Assembly (NCBI GenBank): GCA_002491565.1
Contig: DKWE01000040.1
Location: 1 to 35,079, forward strand
Reading direction: 5' to 3'
Source: Lachnospiraceae bacterium UBA7160
GTDB lineage: Bacteria; Bacillota; Clostridia; Lachnospirales; Lachnospiraceae
DNA: 35,079 nt
Within the stretch, counting starts at the first letter, position 1. Every line of letters starts with the position of its first letter. Below are positions 15,007 to 23,174 of this stretch, in pieces. The notes beneath the pieces were generated by a model. It did not search any database, was not told the DNA's origin, and saw only the letters and a program-made list of their open reading frames with translations. Made by a program: the position numbers and the translations under genes.

Positions 15007-16906
15007 TCGGAATACGCAGATGACAGGGATGACAGGGTATCTGCGAGATGAGTGGAGCGGCGTGCCGGATTCATCGGAGGTGCGTTTACATGACGGGAGA
15101 AATAACATGCCGGATTCAAAGAAGGGAGATTCGCATAGCAAGAGAAATTGTGTACCGGCCTCATCGAAGGGGAATTTGCATGACGGGAGAGAGAAGGTAC
15201 CGGGTCCGGAGGAAGGGGGGCAGCGCGATGGATGGAATAGCGTGCAGGATCTGTCAGAAGAATATTTGCGGGATGGTTTAAAGCATGCGCCGGTTCCAAC
15301 GGACCGACTACAGCAGAGCATAGAGGCAAGCCTGGCAGAACTGAGGGCTGAACGTCGTAGAAAGCTGCGCAGACGGAGAATCACGGCATGCGGTTCAGCG
15401 GCAGCGGTATTTGCGGCAGCGTTTCTGCTCTGTGTGAGTAATCCAGCTTTGGCGGAGAAGCTTCCGGTAATTGGGAGCGTGTTTGAAAGTCTGAGAAACC
15501 GCACGAGTGTGAAGGGAGACCTGAGTGCGAACGCGGAGAGACTGATATCCGAAGATTTTGACACAGCAGAGAGTTCGGATCCGGATGGCAGGAATGCGGA
15601 TGCGGAGGGTGGCCAGGAGATGGGAAGCAAAGCGGCGGCTGCCGCAGAAGAGGGACAGAATGCTGTAAGAGCAGAGGATAGTCAGGCAGCAAACACAGAG
15701 GATAGCCGGTCTGCAGGAGCAGAGGATAGTCAGGTGGCAGGAGCAGAGGGCAGCCAGATTGCAAGGGCAGAGGATAGTCAGGCGATAAGCACAGAGGGGA
15801 TCCGGGAAGCCGGAAGCAGCGCGGCGTTAAGCACGCAGGACAGCCAAACTGCGGAAGCAGTGGCGAACACCGAGAAAAATGCATATGTGCAGACTTCTAA
15901 CGGAATTACCATGACGGTTTCGGAGCTGACCTGTGATGGGGAAAGTCTGTATCTCGGAATGATGCTGTACAGCGAAGCGGGATTTCCGGAGGACCTGATC
16001 CATGTGGGGGAGGAGGAAGGCTATGAGTATGAGGGTGTGACTCTGGAAGGTATCTGCGCTCTCTCTTTTGCAGAGGAGGACAGCATCAGCAGTGCATACC
16101 GCATGGAGGGCTTGTTCGATGATGCGCAGACGTTCCAGGGGATTCTGCAGCTTCCGGTGTCAGGTTATACTCGCTGGCCGGATCCGAAGCAGCTGGAGGA
16201 AGCCGGGATTTCTCTGGCGGATCCGATGGGAGAGGAAGCCTGGAGTGATGCTTCAGAAGAAGAACTGTTTGATGAGATGGAGAAGAGACAGGCGGAGTAT
16301 CAGGCGAAGGTGCAGGAAACATTCCCATGGGCAGGAGAGGCAATTGAAGTGCCGGAGGAGTTTTACTGCGATCTGAACATCAGAAAAATCAGCGCGCGGC
16401 TTCGCACCAGTCACGACGAGGAAAAAGAGTTCCCGGATGGCGAGAAAGTGATGGTGCCGATTCCGGACCATCAGGAATACGAAGGAACCTGGAATTTTCA
16501 TTTTCCAGTCAGGAACGGATGCACCGTCCAGAATGAGACCGTTCTGGTCGGTCAGACGAACGAGAGCGGCGTTGGAATCAAAGCTGTGACGCGGACGCCA
16601 TACACGGTTACAGCAGAATTGATTTTGCCGCCAGAGGCGCTGCGGTATAACTATATGCTGGTGTTCTGCGATGCCATGGGAGATCCGATGGAGGAACAGG
16701 GACATAGTATGGAGACCTGCAGTACTGAGGGCAGAGACACCAGTACCGTGTACGTGTATGTGTGTGATTATGTGGAATATCTGGATGAGCTGCGGGAATA
16801 TGGCCTGGCAGAGGACTATGCAGAGAAGAGGGTGGAAAAGGCTTTTGCACAGTACCTGAGCGAGCATGCGCTGTTCGGGACAAAAGTGACCTTCGAAGTG
16901 CCATGA
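14990..16906 (+). CDS. Membrane anti-sigma factor (DUF4179-like) with two internal repeat arrays
   Basis: A 638-residue single-pass membrane protein. Residues 1-130 are cytoplasmic and very basic at the end (ERRRKLRRRR); a helix at about 131-150 crosses the membrane; the remainder is outside. The membrane segment and following NPALAEKLPVIGSVFESL match the DUF4179 proteins found beside ECF sigma factors in Clostridia. The cytoplasmic tail contains six 15-residue repeats at 10-99. A linker at 228-275 has six 8-residue AEDSQxAG-like repeats. The C-terminal part (about 298-638) is a beta-rich sensory domain. GAGGAGGGGG precedes the ATG, inside the sigma gene. It is longer than usual for the family because of the repeats. 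The stimulus is unknown. Confidence 0.85.
   Translation: MDRKDNRNTQMTGMTGYLRDEWSGVPDSSEVRLHDGRNNMPDSKKGDSHSKRNCVPASSKGNLHDGREKVPGPEEGGQRDGWNSVQDLSEEYLRDGLKHAPVPTDRLQQSIEASLAELRAERRRKLRRRRITACGSAAAVFAAAFLLCVSNPALAEKLPVIGSVFESLRNRTSVKGDLSANAERLISEDFDTAESSDPDGRNADAEGGQEMGSKAAAAAEEGQNAVRAEDSQAANTEDSRSAGAEDSQVAGAEGSQIARAEDSQAISTEGIREAGSSAALSTQDSQTAEAVANTEKNAYVQTSNGITMTVSELTCDGESLYLGMMLYSEAGFPEDLIHVGEEEGYEYEGVTLEGICALSFAEEDSISSAYRMEGLFDDAQTFQGILQLPVSGYTRWPDPKQLEEAGISLADPMGEEAWSDASEEELFDEMEKRQAEYQAKVQETFPWAGEAIEVPEEFYCDLNIRKISARLRTSHDEEKEFPDGEKVMVPIPDHQEYEGTWNFHFPVRNGCTVQNETVLVGQTNESGVGIKAVTRTPYTVTAELILPPEALRYNYMLVFCDAMGDPMEEQGHSMETCSTEGRDTSTVYVYVCDYVEYLDELREYGLAEDYAEKRVEKAFAQYLSEHALFGTKVTFEVP
15017..15286 (+). 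repeat. 45-bp coding tandem repeat, six degenerate units
   Basis: In-frame 45-bp units encode 15-residue repeats at residues 10-24, 25-39, 40-54, 55-69, 70-84 and 85-99 of the anti-sigma factor. The clearest are VPDSSEVRLHDGRNN, VPASSKGNLHDGREK and VQDLSEEYLRDGLKH. The first unit shares YLRD with the sixth at the exact 75-residue offset. They lie in the cytoplasmic part, where the sigma factor is expected to bind. Confidence 0.75.
15671..15814 (+). repeat. 24-bp coding tandem repeat, six units
   Basis: Six in-frame 24-bp units encode an 8-residue motif (AEDSQAAN, TEDSRSAG, AEDSQVAG, AEGSQIAR, AEDSQAIS, TEGIREAG) at residues 228-275 of the anti-sigma factor, and a lone related TQDSQTAE follows at 282-289. 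The array forms an acidic, flexible linker outside the membrane. Confidence 0.8.
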
Positions 16907-17126
16907 GGCTAAGGAAAGTTAGGGTCCGGTCCATCATTTCCTACAATGTTGTGCAAATAATCAGACCAAGTCACTTGCCCGCTTTTCCAATTGCGCGGGT
17001 CAAGAAGCTTCAGCATTCTACGTGAGTGGTCTGGTTATCTGACAAACGTTCTAGAGAAGAAGTATGTCCGGAGTGCCTGGGTTGAAAGTGCAGTAGCAGA
17101 AAATACTTTCAGAAGCTGCCTGGTTG

Positions 17127-17135
17127 TGGTATACT
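17127..17135 (+). promoter_or_regulatory. Extended -10 promoter for the GNAT gene
   Basis: TGGTATACT, identical to the element before gltX, lies 60 bp upstream of the acetyltransferase start codon; the -35 region (TTTCAG) is poor. Confidence 0.55.
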
Positions 17136-17194
17136 GCATTGAGAATTTGGCGAAAAGGCAATTCTTGGAAAATACTGAAAAGGAGCAGCCGAAT

Positions 17195-17686
17195 ATGAGT
17201 GAGTATACATTTTCAGCAGTTAAAATGGAAGAACTGGATCAGGCCATGGTCCTGTATGACAGCGGACGTAACCGGGAGTTCTGCCCGTGGACGGAGGATT
17301 ATCCGACGCGGGAAGATATCCAGCGCGATATCGGGCAAGGAGATCTGTTCTGCTTTCGTGATGAAGCGGGCAGACTGATCGCCTGTATTGCAAAGGACCG
17401 GGATGAGGTGACGGCGCAGCTGCCGTTCTGGTCGAAGGAGTATGAGCCTGCGGCGGAGCTTTCGCGGCTGGTTGTGGCGGACGGGTATGAGGGGCGTGGA
17501 ATCGCGCGGGACCTGATCCGGGCGATGATGGAGGAGCTGAAGCGGCAGGGCTATGCCGGGGTTCACTATCTGGTAGTAGAGGCGAATGTTCCCGCAATGC
17601 GGTCATATCGGGTGCTGAATTTTACGAAGGTCGGGGAGGCGGACGAATTCGGATCGCATTTCCTGTGTTATGAGCATAAACTTTAA
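17195..17686 (+). CDS. GNAT-family N-acetyltransferase
   Basis: A 163-residue GCN5-related acetyltransferase. The acetyl-CoA pyrophosphate-binding motif A is at about 87-110, LSRLVVADGYEGRGIARDLIRAM, and the C-terminal part has the usual NVPAMRSYRVLNFTKVGEA strand-helix. The start at 17195 is chosen because AAAAGGAG precedes it; the longer open frame to 16991 lacks a ribosome site and crosses the promoter. Substrate specificity of GNAT proteins cannot be read from sequence; the acceptor could be a small amine or a protein. It appears to be monocistronic. Confidence 0.88.
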   Translation: MSEYTFSAVKMEELDQAMVLYDSGRNREFCPWTEDYPTREDIQRDIGQGDLFCFRDEAGRLIACIAKDRDEVTAQLPFWSKEYEPAAELSRLVVADGYEGRGIARDLIRAMMEELKRQGYAGVHYLVVEANVPAMRSYRVLNFTKVGEADEFGSHFLCYEHKL

Positions 17687-17698
17687 AAGCAAAGGAAG

Positions 17699-17728
17699 TA
17701 TGGGCTGCTGGAGTAACCGGCAGCCCTG
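17699..17728 (+). repeat. 30-bp direct repeat, left copy (relic of an Rpn gene 3' end)
   Basis: These 30 bases are identical to 18720-18749. In the right copy they encode the last residues YGLLE and stop of the Rpn/PDDEXK_2 protein plus a hairpin. In this left copy the same frame also reads KYGLLE-stop, though no gene body precedes it. The shared stem GGGCTGC / GCAGCCC may act as a terminator for the GNAT gene. Confidence 0.85.
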
Positions 17729-17779
17729 TTTGCTATTCTCAGCAAAACCAGGAAGATATATATAGAATGAAAATGCATA

Positions 17780-17808
17780 TTGACAATAAGTGTATTTTAT
17801 GATATATA
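17780..17808 (+). promoter_or_regulatory. Promoter for the Rpn/PDDEXK_2 gene
   Basis: TTGACA (17780-17785), a 17-bp spacer and TATATA (17803-17808); a TATAAT also occurs at 17813-17818. The start codon follows at 17850. Confidence 0.75.
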
Positions 17809-17849
17809 CATATATAATGTATAAAAACATAATAACAAGGAGGAAATTA

Positions 17850-18737
17850 ATGAGCAATGAAGAAAAAACTATTGCGCCTGCTTCTCTGTTGAAAAATGCT
17901 GCTGGTCCGATAAAATATGGCTTAACCAATGATTATATGTTTCGGGCAGTGTTCCAGAACAGTGAGGAAGCCTTGCGCCATTTGCTTTCTGCTCTTCTTG
18001 AGATTGCATTTGAGGAGATTGTGAGCTGTGAAATTAAGAATCCCATCATATTGGGTGAGACTATTGATGAAAAGACCTGCATTCTGGATATCAGGCTGCT
18101 TTTGAATAGAAATCGTCTGATTAATATTGAAATGCAGACGAGTCATCTGGAACACTGGGATAACCGTGCTCTCTTTTATTTGTCCAGACTGTATTGCAGC
18201 ATCCGACAAGGAGAGGACTACGGACAGCTCCTTCCAGCTATGCACATCGGTATTCTGTCAAAGTCTCCATTTGAGAATAACAATGAATTTTTTAGTGAGT
18301 ATCTGATTAGGAACGCGAAGACCGGACATGTTTTCAGTAGAAATTTTTCGATCCGTATGCTAAACTTAAGCCAGATGGAGAATGTGCCAGAGGAAGAGAA
18401 AGATTCAGAACTGTATTACTGGGCGAAACTCTTCAAGGCTACCACATGGGAGGAGATACGCATGCTAAGTGAAGAAAAGGATTATTTGAATGCTGCAGCG
18501 ACTAATCTGTGCGAGCTCTCAGAGGAAGAGAAGATTCAACTTCAGTGTGAGGCCCGGGATCGTTATTATCTGGAGATGAGTTGTGCGCAGGAAGCCGGTT
18601 ATACCAAAGGAAAGAATGTCATAAATCAGTTAAACGAGCGTTTGATCCAGGCAGGCCGTATAGAGGATTTGAAACGTTCTGTTTCTGATGAAGTATTTCA
18701 GACTCAGCTGTTGCAGGAATATGGGCTGCTGGAGTAA
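17850..18737 (+). CDS. Rpn / PD-(D/E)XK nuclease-transposase family protein
   Basis: A 295-residue protein of the Rpn/PDDEXK_2 family (recombination-promoting nuclease or putative transposase). The start region KYGLTNDYMFRAVFQN is typical. The nuclease core shows Asp80 in LDIRLLLN and Glu94-x-Gln96 in INIEMQT, the D...ExQ active site. HWDNRALFYLSRLYCSIRQGEDYGQLLPAMHIGIL follows as usual, and a helical tail ends LLQEYGLLE. E. coli relatives cut DNA and promote RecA-independent recombination. AGGAGG precedes the ATG at 17850. The gene is richer in A and T than its neighbours, has its own strong promoter, and is bracketed by a 30-bp direct repeat. No transposon ends or partner genes are visible. 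Confidence 0.88.
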   Translation: MSNEEKTIAPASLLKNAAGPIKYGLTNDYMFRAVFQNSEEALRHLLSALLEIAFEEIVSCEIKNPIILGETIDEKTCILDIRLLLNRNRLINIEMQTSHLEHWDNRALFYLSRLYCSIRQGEDYGQLLPAMHIGILSKSPFENNNEFFSEYLIRNAKTGHVFSRNFSIRMLNLSQMENVPEEEKDSELYYWAKLFKATTWEEIRMLSEEKDYLNAAATNLCELSEEEKIQLQCEARDRYYLEMSCAQEAGYTKGKNVINQLNERLIQAGRIEDLKRSVSDEVFQTQLLQEYGLLE

Positions 18738-18749
18738 CCGGCAGCCCTG
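18720..18749 (+). repeat. 30-bp direct repeat, right copy (3' end of the Rpn gene)
   Basis: Identical to 17699-17728. It covers the last five codons and stop of the Rpn gene and a GC-rich stem (GGGCTGC with GCAGCCC) that may terminate its transcript. Identity ends sharply after CCCTG on the right; on the left only a short AGGAA match continues. Confidence 0.85.
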
Positions 18750-18865
18750 ATGGTTTCAGCATTTCCAGGCGTACTTTTCCAGGAGACAGGTAGTGAAGCG
18801 ATAGCGGGACGGAAGAAGGCGTAAAGTGATCTGTCCGGATACTCCGCGAGGCTTCTTTGGAAAGC

Positions 18866-19948
18866 TTATTTAACCTGGTGCTTTGCATATATCCTGGAGG
18901 AAGCGAGACTCCCGATGCCCAGAAATGTCAGCGAAACGGGGACGGCCCACAGGGCATAAAGGATTCCGCCGCTGATCTGTTCGATGGACATGAGGGAAAC
19001 AAACTGCACGTGATACACGGGCAAAAGCGTGAGGTAGCGGAATAACGAGGAGGTCTCGGAGACAGGCAGCAAGGCAGGAAGCAGGTAGGCTGCTGCGGAG
19101 ACAGCCAAAGCAGTCATTGGACTTTTACTTGCGGCAGATACCAGGAAGGTAATGCCTGAAACGCTGACCGCACCGGTAAATATCAGCAGGATCTGATAGG
19201 CAAATAGTGTGCCGCAGGTAAGGTTGAATGGGATGAATCCGTCCAGGAATCCGGCAGGCGCGAATAAAATACTGCAGCGAAGACCATCGCTTCCGTATAA
19301 AAGCAGGGCGGGGAAAAACTGGGTAGCGGAGACAACGGCCGTCACAGACAACGCAGCCAGAATGCCTGCCAGAACTTTTGCTGCCGCGCACCTGGTCCGG
19401 CCGTACCGGGTTGTCAGGAGAATTTGATCGACGCCGCTGTATTCACCGCTGAAAACAGGGGCGATCATTGTGATGATTACGAGCGAGAGGACAAGAAAGA
19501 TAACCGTCATATTCTGACTGGTTTCCAGCCAGCCGTTGATATACCCGATGCGGATGACTTCATCTCCGAAGACATCCGAGACAGTGAGGCCATTCCAGCG
19601 GCCATTTAGATCGGAAAAGCGGCGAAAGGCTGCCGATTGCGTTGCATTGTGGTAGAGGTAGGCGGCGTTCATCCCGTGAAGATCGAGAGAAGACTCCGGT
19701 GCAAAATCAGACATCATCTGCTGCACTTTCTCGTCGGTTAAGATTCCTGCATACTTTTCTGCAATGGACCGGTCGATTTCGACGGCTTCCCGCCCGGAGC
19801 CGTCCCTGCTTTTTCCGTCGAAAGCGTACATATTCCGGTAGGTGGAGCTGGTAAACAGGATGGATAAGAGGAGCACAGCAAGCAGAGCAGCCTGTGTAAG
19901 ACGTCTTGAAAACAGCTTGCGCAGCTCAAAAGAGATGAGAGTTTTCAT
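18866..19948 (-). CDS. ABC-2 type transporter permease
   Basis: A 360-residue membrane protein with a first helix at about 16-36, a large extracytoplasmic loop (about 37-145) and some five further helices (for example VIFLVLSLVIITMIAPVF, VLAGILAALSVTAVVSATQFF, LTFLGIGSLASS). This architecture matches the ABC-2 permeases of antibiotic or lantibiotic efflux systems. AAGGAGGC precedes the ATG, which overlaps the stop of the ATPase gene (ATGA). It is the last gene of the RR-HK-ATPase-permease module and would form the channel of that transporter. The substrate is unknown; peptide antibiotics are the usual guess for this arrangement. Confidence 0.88.
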   Translation of the reverse strand: MKTLISFELRKLFSRRLTQAALLAVLLLSILFTSSTYRNMYAFDGKSRDGSGREAVEIDRSIAEKYAGILTDEKVQQMMSDFAPESSLDLHGMNAAYLYHNATQSAAFRRFSDLNGRWNGLTVSDVFGDEVIRIGYINGWLETSQNMTVIFLVLSLVIITMIAPVFSGEYSGVDQILLTTRYGRTRCAAAKVLAGILAALSVTAVVSATQFFPALLLYGSDGLRCSILFAPAGFLDGFIPFNLTCGTLFAYQILLIFTGAVSVSGITFLVSAASKSPMTALAVSAAAYLLPALLPVSETSSLFRYLTLLPVYHVQFVSLMSIEQISGGILYALWAVPVSLTFLGIGSLASSRIYAKHQVK

Positions 19949-21021
19949 TCTTTGATGCCTCCTTCGTGGTTCATGATTCTATTGCAATTGGTGTGGTCAT
20001 TGATTTTGCGTTCCATTTCCGTTCTGCTTCGGATGGTGCGAAACGGGTGCTGCTGATCTGCGTCGTCTTCGGATTTGTGTGTGAGCTTTTGTGTAAGCAT
20101 GTCTGCTTGATCTGCAGCGCCTCTGAATCTCTGTGTGAGCATGGTTGACTGGCCTGCTGCTTCGCGAGAGTAGAATAGATACAGATCCTCCAGATTGGGC
20201 GGTACCTGTATTGCATGTGCTGCAGGCGGACGGTCCGCGATGACCCGCAGAACGGTTTTGCCGCTGTCGGTATGCCGCAGATTGCTTGTGTCAAAAGCAG
20301 CGGCATATCGTTCTGCCTGTGCGGCAGGAACAGCAAATTCCCACACCTGCCCGTTCAGCTCTGCTGTGATCTCCTGTGGCTTTCCAAAATGGATGATCTG
20401 TCCCGATTTCATCAGGATGATATCCTCTGCGATATATTCTACATCAGAAACAATATGTGTGGACAGGATCACAATGCGGTCTCTTGCAAAGGCGCTGATC
20501 AGATTGCGAAAGCGAACGCGCTCCTTTGGGTCGAGTCCGGCCGTCGGTTCATCTAAAATCAGGATGCGCGGGTCGTTGAGCATTGCCTGTGCGATTCCAA
20601 GGCGCTGCTTCATGCCGCCGGAAAAGGTTTTGATTTTATGTTTTCGTTCAGCGGCCAGGCCGACTGCTTCCAGCAGTGCCGCTGATTTTTTCTTTGCGGC
20701 GGTGTCGCTAAGTCCTTTCAGAGCAGAGATATACAGTAGAAATTCATACGCGGTAAAATCCGGGTAGTATCCAAAATGCTGCGGCAGATACCCGAGAAGA
20801 CTTTGATACCGCTCGCCAAGTCCCGTAATGTTTTTGCCGTTCAGGGTGATTTTTCCGGAGGTGGGGCGCTGCAAGCCGCAGAGCAGACGCATAAGCGTGG
20901 TTTTCCCGGCGCCGTTAGCGCCTAATAGCCCATAAACGCCATTTGACAGCGTGAGCATCAAATCATCTACGGCGTTTTTTGAATCGAATGTTTTTGTCAG
21001 TCTGATTATTTTCAGTTCCAT
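19945..21021 (-). CDS. ABC transporter ATPase with a repeat-bearing C-terminal extension
   Basis: A 358-residue ABC ATPase. Walker A is GANGAGKT (34-41), the signature TFSGGMKQR is at 132-140, Walker B with the catalytic Glu is ILILDEPT (153-160), and the H-loop His is 189. The family usually ends soon after a segment such as PNLEDLYLFY, here at 275-284. This protein continues about 70 residues (291-358) with a polar, charged tail containing two copies of MLTQ(R/K)(F/L) spaced 14 residues apart (294 and 308). GAGAGGAG precedes the ATG. It powers the ABC-2 permease encoded by the overlapping gene. Confidence 0.92.
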   Translation of the reverse strand: MELKIIRLTKTFDSKNAVDDLMLTLSNGVYGLLGANGAGKTTLMRLLCGLQRPTSGKITLNGKNITGLGERYQSLLGYLPQHFGYYPDFTAYEFLLYISALKGLSDTAAKKKSAALLEAVGLAAERKHKIKTFSGGMKQRLGIAQAMLNDPRILILDEPTAGLDPKERVRFRNLISAFARDRIVILSTHIVSDVEYIAEDIILMKSGQIIHFGKPQEITAELNGQVWEFAVPAAQAERYAAAFDTSNLRHTDSGKTVLRVIADRPPAAHAIQVPPNLEDLYLFYSREAAGQSTMLTQRFRGAADQADMLTQKLTHKSEDDADQQHPFRTIRSRTEMERKINDHTNCNRIMNHEGGIKE

Positions 21022-21054
21022 AAAAAACTCCTCTCCATGTGTTTATAGGGAGAG

Positions 21055-21084
21055 GATATAGGGAAAATCTCTACTTTTTATCAA
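21055..21084 (-). promoter_or_regulatory. Possible internal promoter for the ABC transporter pair
   Basis: On the minus strand TTGATA (21084-21079), an 18-bp spacer and TATATC (21060-21055) lie 34 bp upstream of the ATPase start. This would allow the transporter to be induced separately from the two-component genes, the usual design where the response regulator controls the pump. Confidence 0.45.
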
Positions 21085-21126
21085 CAAATCCAGGGAGGTC
21101 ACGTTATGCCATGTCCGCATTCGCTA

Positions 21127-22302
21127 TCAATCCGGACTTTTGAAAAACGCAGTTATGGCAGCGCCGCCGTGGCGGTTTTCGAGCTTCAGCCAGCCGCCGT
21201 GGCGCTCACAGAGCAGACGGCAGATATAGAGGCCAAGTCCGAAATGCACGGAGCGGTCGGACTCCCCGGTAAAATATGGATTGGCTGCTTTGGACAGGGT
21301 TTCCGGGGCAAAGCCCTTCCCGTCGTCGGAGACGGTGAGCAGCAGACCGCCCTCCGTGGTGGAGAAGGACAGTGTGACCGAGGATGCCGCATAGCGGACC
21401 GCATTCGAAAGCAGGTTGTTGCATACCTGCAGGACAAAGCTGGCGTCAATAGACAGCTGTGGTATCGTGATGCGCTCTTGGAGATGCAGCGTTTTCTGGC
21501 TCTGTGAGCACAGGATCTCTGCGTTTTCCTGCAGCGAGGTGAAAAACGGCTGCAGCGGGATGGTTTGGTATTCCGGTTGCGTATCCTCCAGCCGGCGCAG
21601 CTGGCTCATACTGTTGATATAGGCTTCCATGCGGGCGATATGCTTTCCCATGGTGGCAGCCGTATCCCTTGTCTGCGGGTGTTCGCTTGCCTGCAGCAGT
21701 TCATTGTAGCCCTTCAGTACCGTGAGAGGCGTGCGGAGATCGTGCGCAAAGGCGGCATTCAGCTGTTTTCGGTCCTCGACCTGCCTCCACATCTCTGCAA
21801 AATTGCCTGCAAGGATAGAACGCATCTGCTCAAAGGATGCGCAGAGCTGACCGAGCTCATCCTTGCTGTCATAGTGGATGGAAAAATCCAGGTCACTTTG
21901 GGATAGCTTTTCGGAGGCTTCCGTCAGTTCTGCAAGAGGCTTCTTTAGCTTATTCCGGTAAAAGAGCAGCGCTGCCGCGAGGATGCACAATGCAGAGTAC
22001 ACAGGTGCGGACAGAATCGGCAAAAGCTCGAGCAATGTCATCAGCCGTTCATCCGATTCGCTGTAGGGTGTGACTTGCTTTGAGATGTAGGTGCCCTCAC
22101 CCAGCCGTTCCCCCTTGCTGTTTGTCAGGTAATATTTTTCCCCGATCGTCGGATAGGATTCATTGATTTTGTTCTGTGCCCGGCTGCACAGGCTGGATGT
22201 GACCGCGCACAGTACAAGTGCAAGCAGGGTAAACACGGAGATGTAAAGAATGATGCTTTTCCGCAGCGACAGGTCGTGCAGAAGATGTTTCATTGGACTC
22301 AT
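21127..22302 (-). CDS. Two-component sensor histidine kinase
   Basis: A 391-residue membrane kinase. Transmembrane helices lie at about 15-38 and 96-116, enclosing a short (about 57-residue) outer loop; a HAMP-like linker follows (about 117-170). The phosphoacceptor is His187 in FAHDLRTPLTVLKGY. The catalytic domain shows an N-box NNLLSNAVRY (295-304), a G1 box DDGKGF (326-331) and FGLGLYI (354-360). The start is placed at 22302, preceded by GGAGGT 11 bp away; the frame is open further upstream without a better site. It lies 98 bp after its response regulator gene and 105 bp before the ABC ATPase gene. Confidence 0.92.
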   Translation of the reverse strand: MSPMKHLLHDLSLRKSIILYISVFTLLALVLCAVTSSLCSRAQNKINESYPTIGEKYYLTNSKGERLGEGTYISKQVTPYSESDERLMTLLELLPILSAPVYSALCILAAALLFYRNKLKKPLAELTEASEKLSQSDLDFSIHYDSKDELGQLCASFEQMRSILAGNFAEMWRQVEDRKQLNAAFAHDLRTPLTVLKGYNELLQASEHPQTRDTAATMGKHIARMEAYINSMSQLRRLEDTQPEYQTIPLQPFFTSLQENAEILCSQSQKTLHLQERITIPQLSIDASFVLQVCNNLLSNAVRYAASSVTLSFSTTEGGLLLTVSDDGKGFAPETLSKAANPYFTGESDRSVHFGLGLYICRLLCERHGGWLKLENRHGGAAITAFFKSPD

Positions 22303-22400
22303 TGGTTGGGGTACCTCCAAACGGTGTTTGATGGGCATTTGCGCTTGTATTCTCAGATGCAATTTTAACGGGACCATTTGCTACATTCTCAAACGATACT

Positions 22401-23126
22401 TTATCGGTTCCATTTGTACCCGCAGCCCCAGACGGTTTCGATATAGGTTCGCTCGGTGCAGGCTGCGAGCTTCGAACGTATCCTGCGGATGTGCTCCGCA
22501 ACCACGCTGCTGTCCCCGTCGCTGTCGTAGCCCCAGATGCGCTCATAGATACGCTCCCGGTCAAACACCTGCCCGGGATTCTGAGACAGCAATTCTACAA
22601 TGTCGAATTCCTTTTTCGCAAGTCCGAGGCGTTTGTCCGCGAAAAACAGACAGCGTTCTGAGTAGTCGATGGTCAGGTCGCCGGAGAACCGGACCTGCGC
22701 CGTGAAATTGTGCCGCGCTTCCCGTCGCAGGTGAGCGCGAACCCTCGCCTCAAGTTCCACAAGGGAGAATGGCTTGACAATATAATCATCCCCTCCGGCG
22801 GCAAAGCCTTGTACCTTGTCGGCATCCTCAATGCGGGCAGTCAGAAACAGGATCGGGCAGGAGACATAGTCGCGGATCCTTCTGCACACCGTGAGGCCGT
22901 CCGGCCCCGGCATAGAGATATCGAGCAAAATAAGATCCGGCTGACGTTCTGCCTGTTTCAGAGCTTCGGTGCCGTTTGCGGCGGAGAGGACGAGATATCC
23001 CTTGCTTTCAAAAAAACTCCGGAGCATGGAGACGATATCTGGCTCATCGTCGGCGATGAGAATTTTAGTTTGAGAGCCGGATTTAGAGAGAGATGCCTGT
23101 TCTGACAGGCAGATGGTTGTATTCAT
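22401..23126 (-). CDS. OmpR-family response regulator
   Basis: A 241-residue regulator with a receiver domain (about 20-130; acidic pair Asp26/Asp27, phosphoacceptor Asp69 in LILLDISMPG, Lys118 in VKPF) and a winged-helix DNA-binding domain (about 145-240, ending ETVWGCGYKWNR). The start at 23126 is preceded by AGGAGG at 7 bp; an in-frame ATG at 23147 would place this site inside the gene. Residues 1-19 form an unusual short N-terminal tail before the receiver fold. It is the partner of the adjacent kinase and probably activates the downstream ABC transporter. It begins only 48 bp after the LacI-family gene, so some cotranscription with that gene is possible. Confidence 0.92.
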   Translation of the reverse strand: MNTTICLSEQASLSKSGSQTKILIADDEPDIVSMLRSFFESKGYLVLSAANGTEALKQAERQPDLILLDISMPGPDGLTVCRRIRDYVSCPILFLTARIEDADKVQGFAAGGDDYIVKPFSLVELEARVRAHLRREARHNFTAQVRFSGDLTIDYSERCLFFADKRLGLAKKEFDIVELLSQNPGQVFDRERIYERIWGYDSDGDSSVVAEHIRRIRSKLAACTERTYIETVWGCGYKWNR

Positions 23127-23174
23127 GAGACATTCCTCCTGAGACATATATCTGATGCAGCGTTCGTTAAATAA

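Noticed and set aside
17699..18749. Composite transposon or IS element around the Rpn gene
   Set aside because: The flanking repeats are direct, internal to the gene end, and no terminal inverted repeats or target-site duplications are visible.
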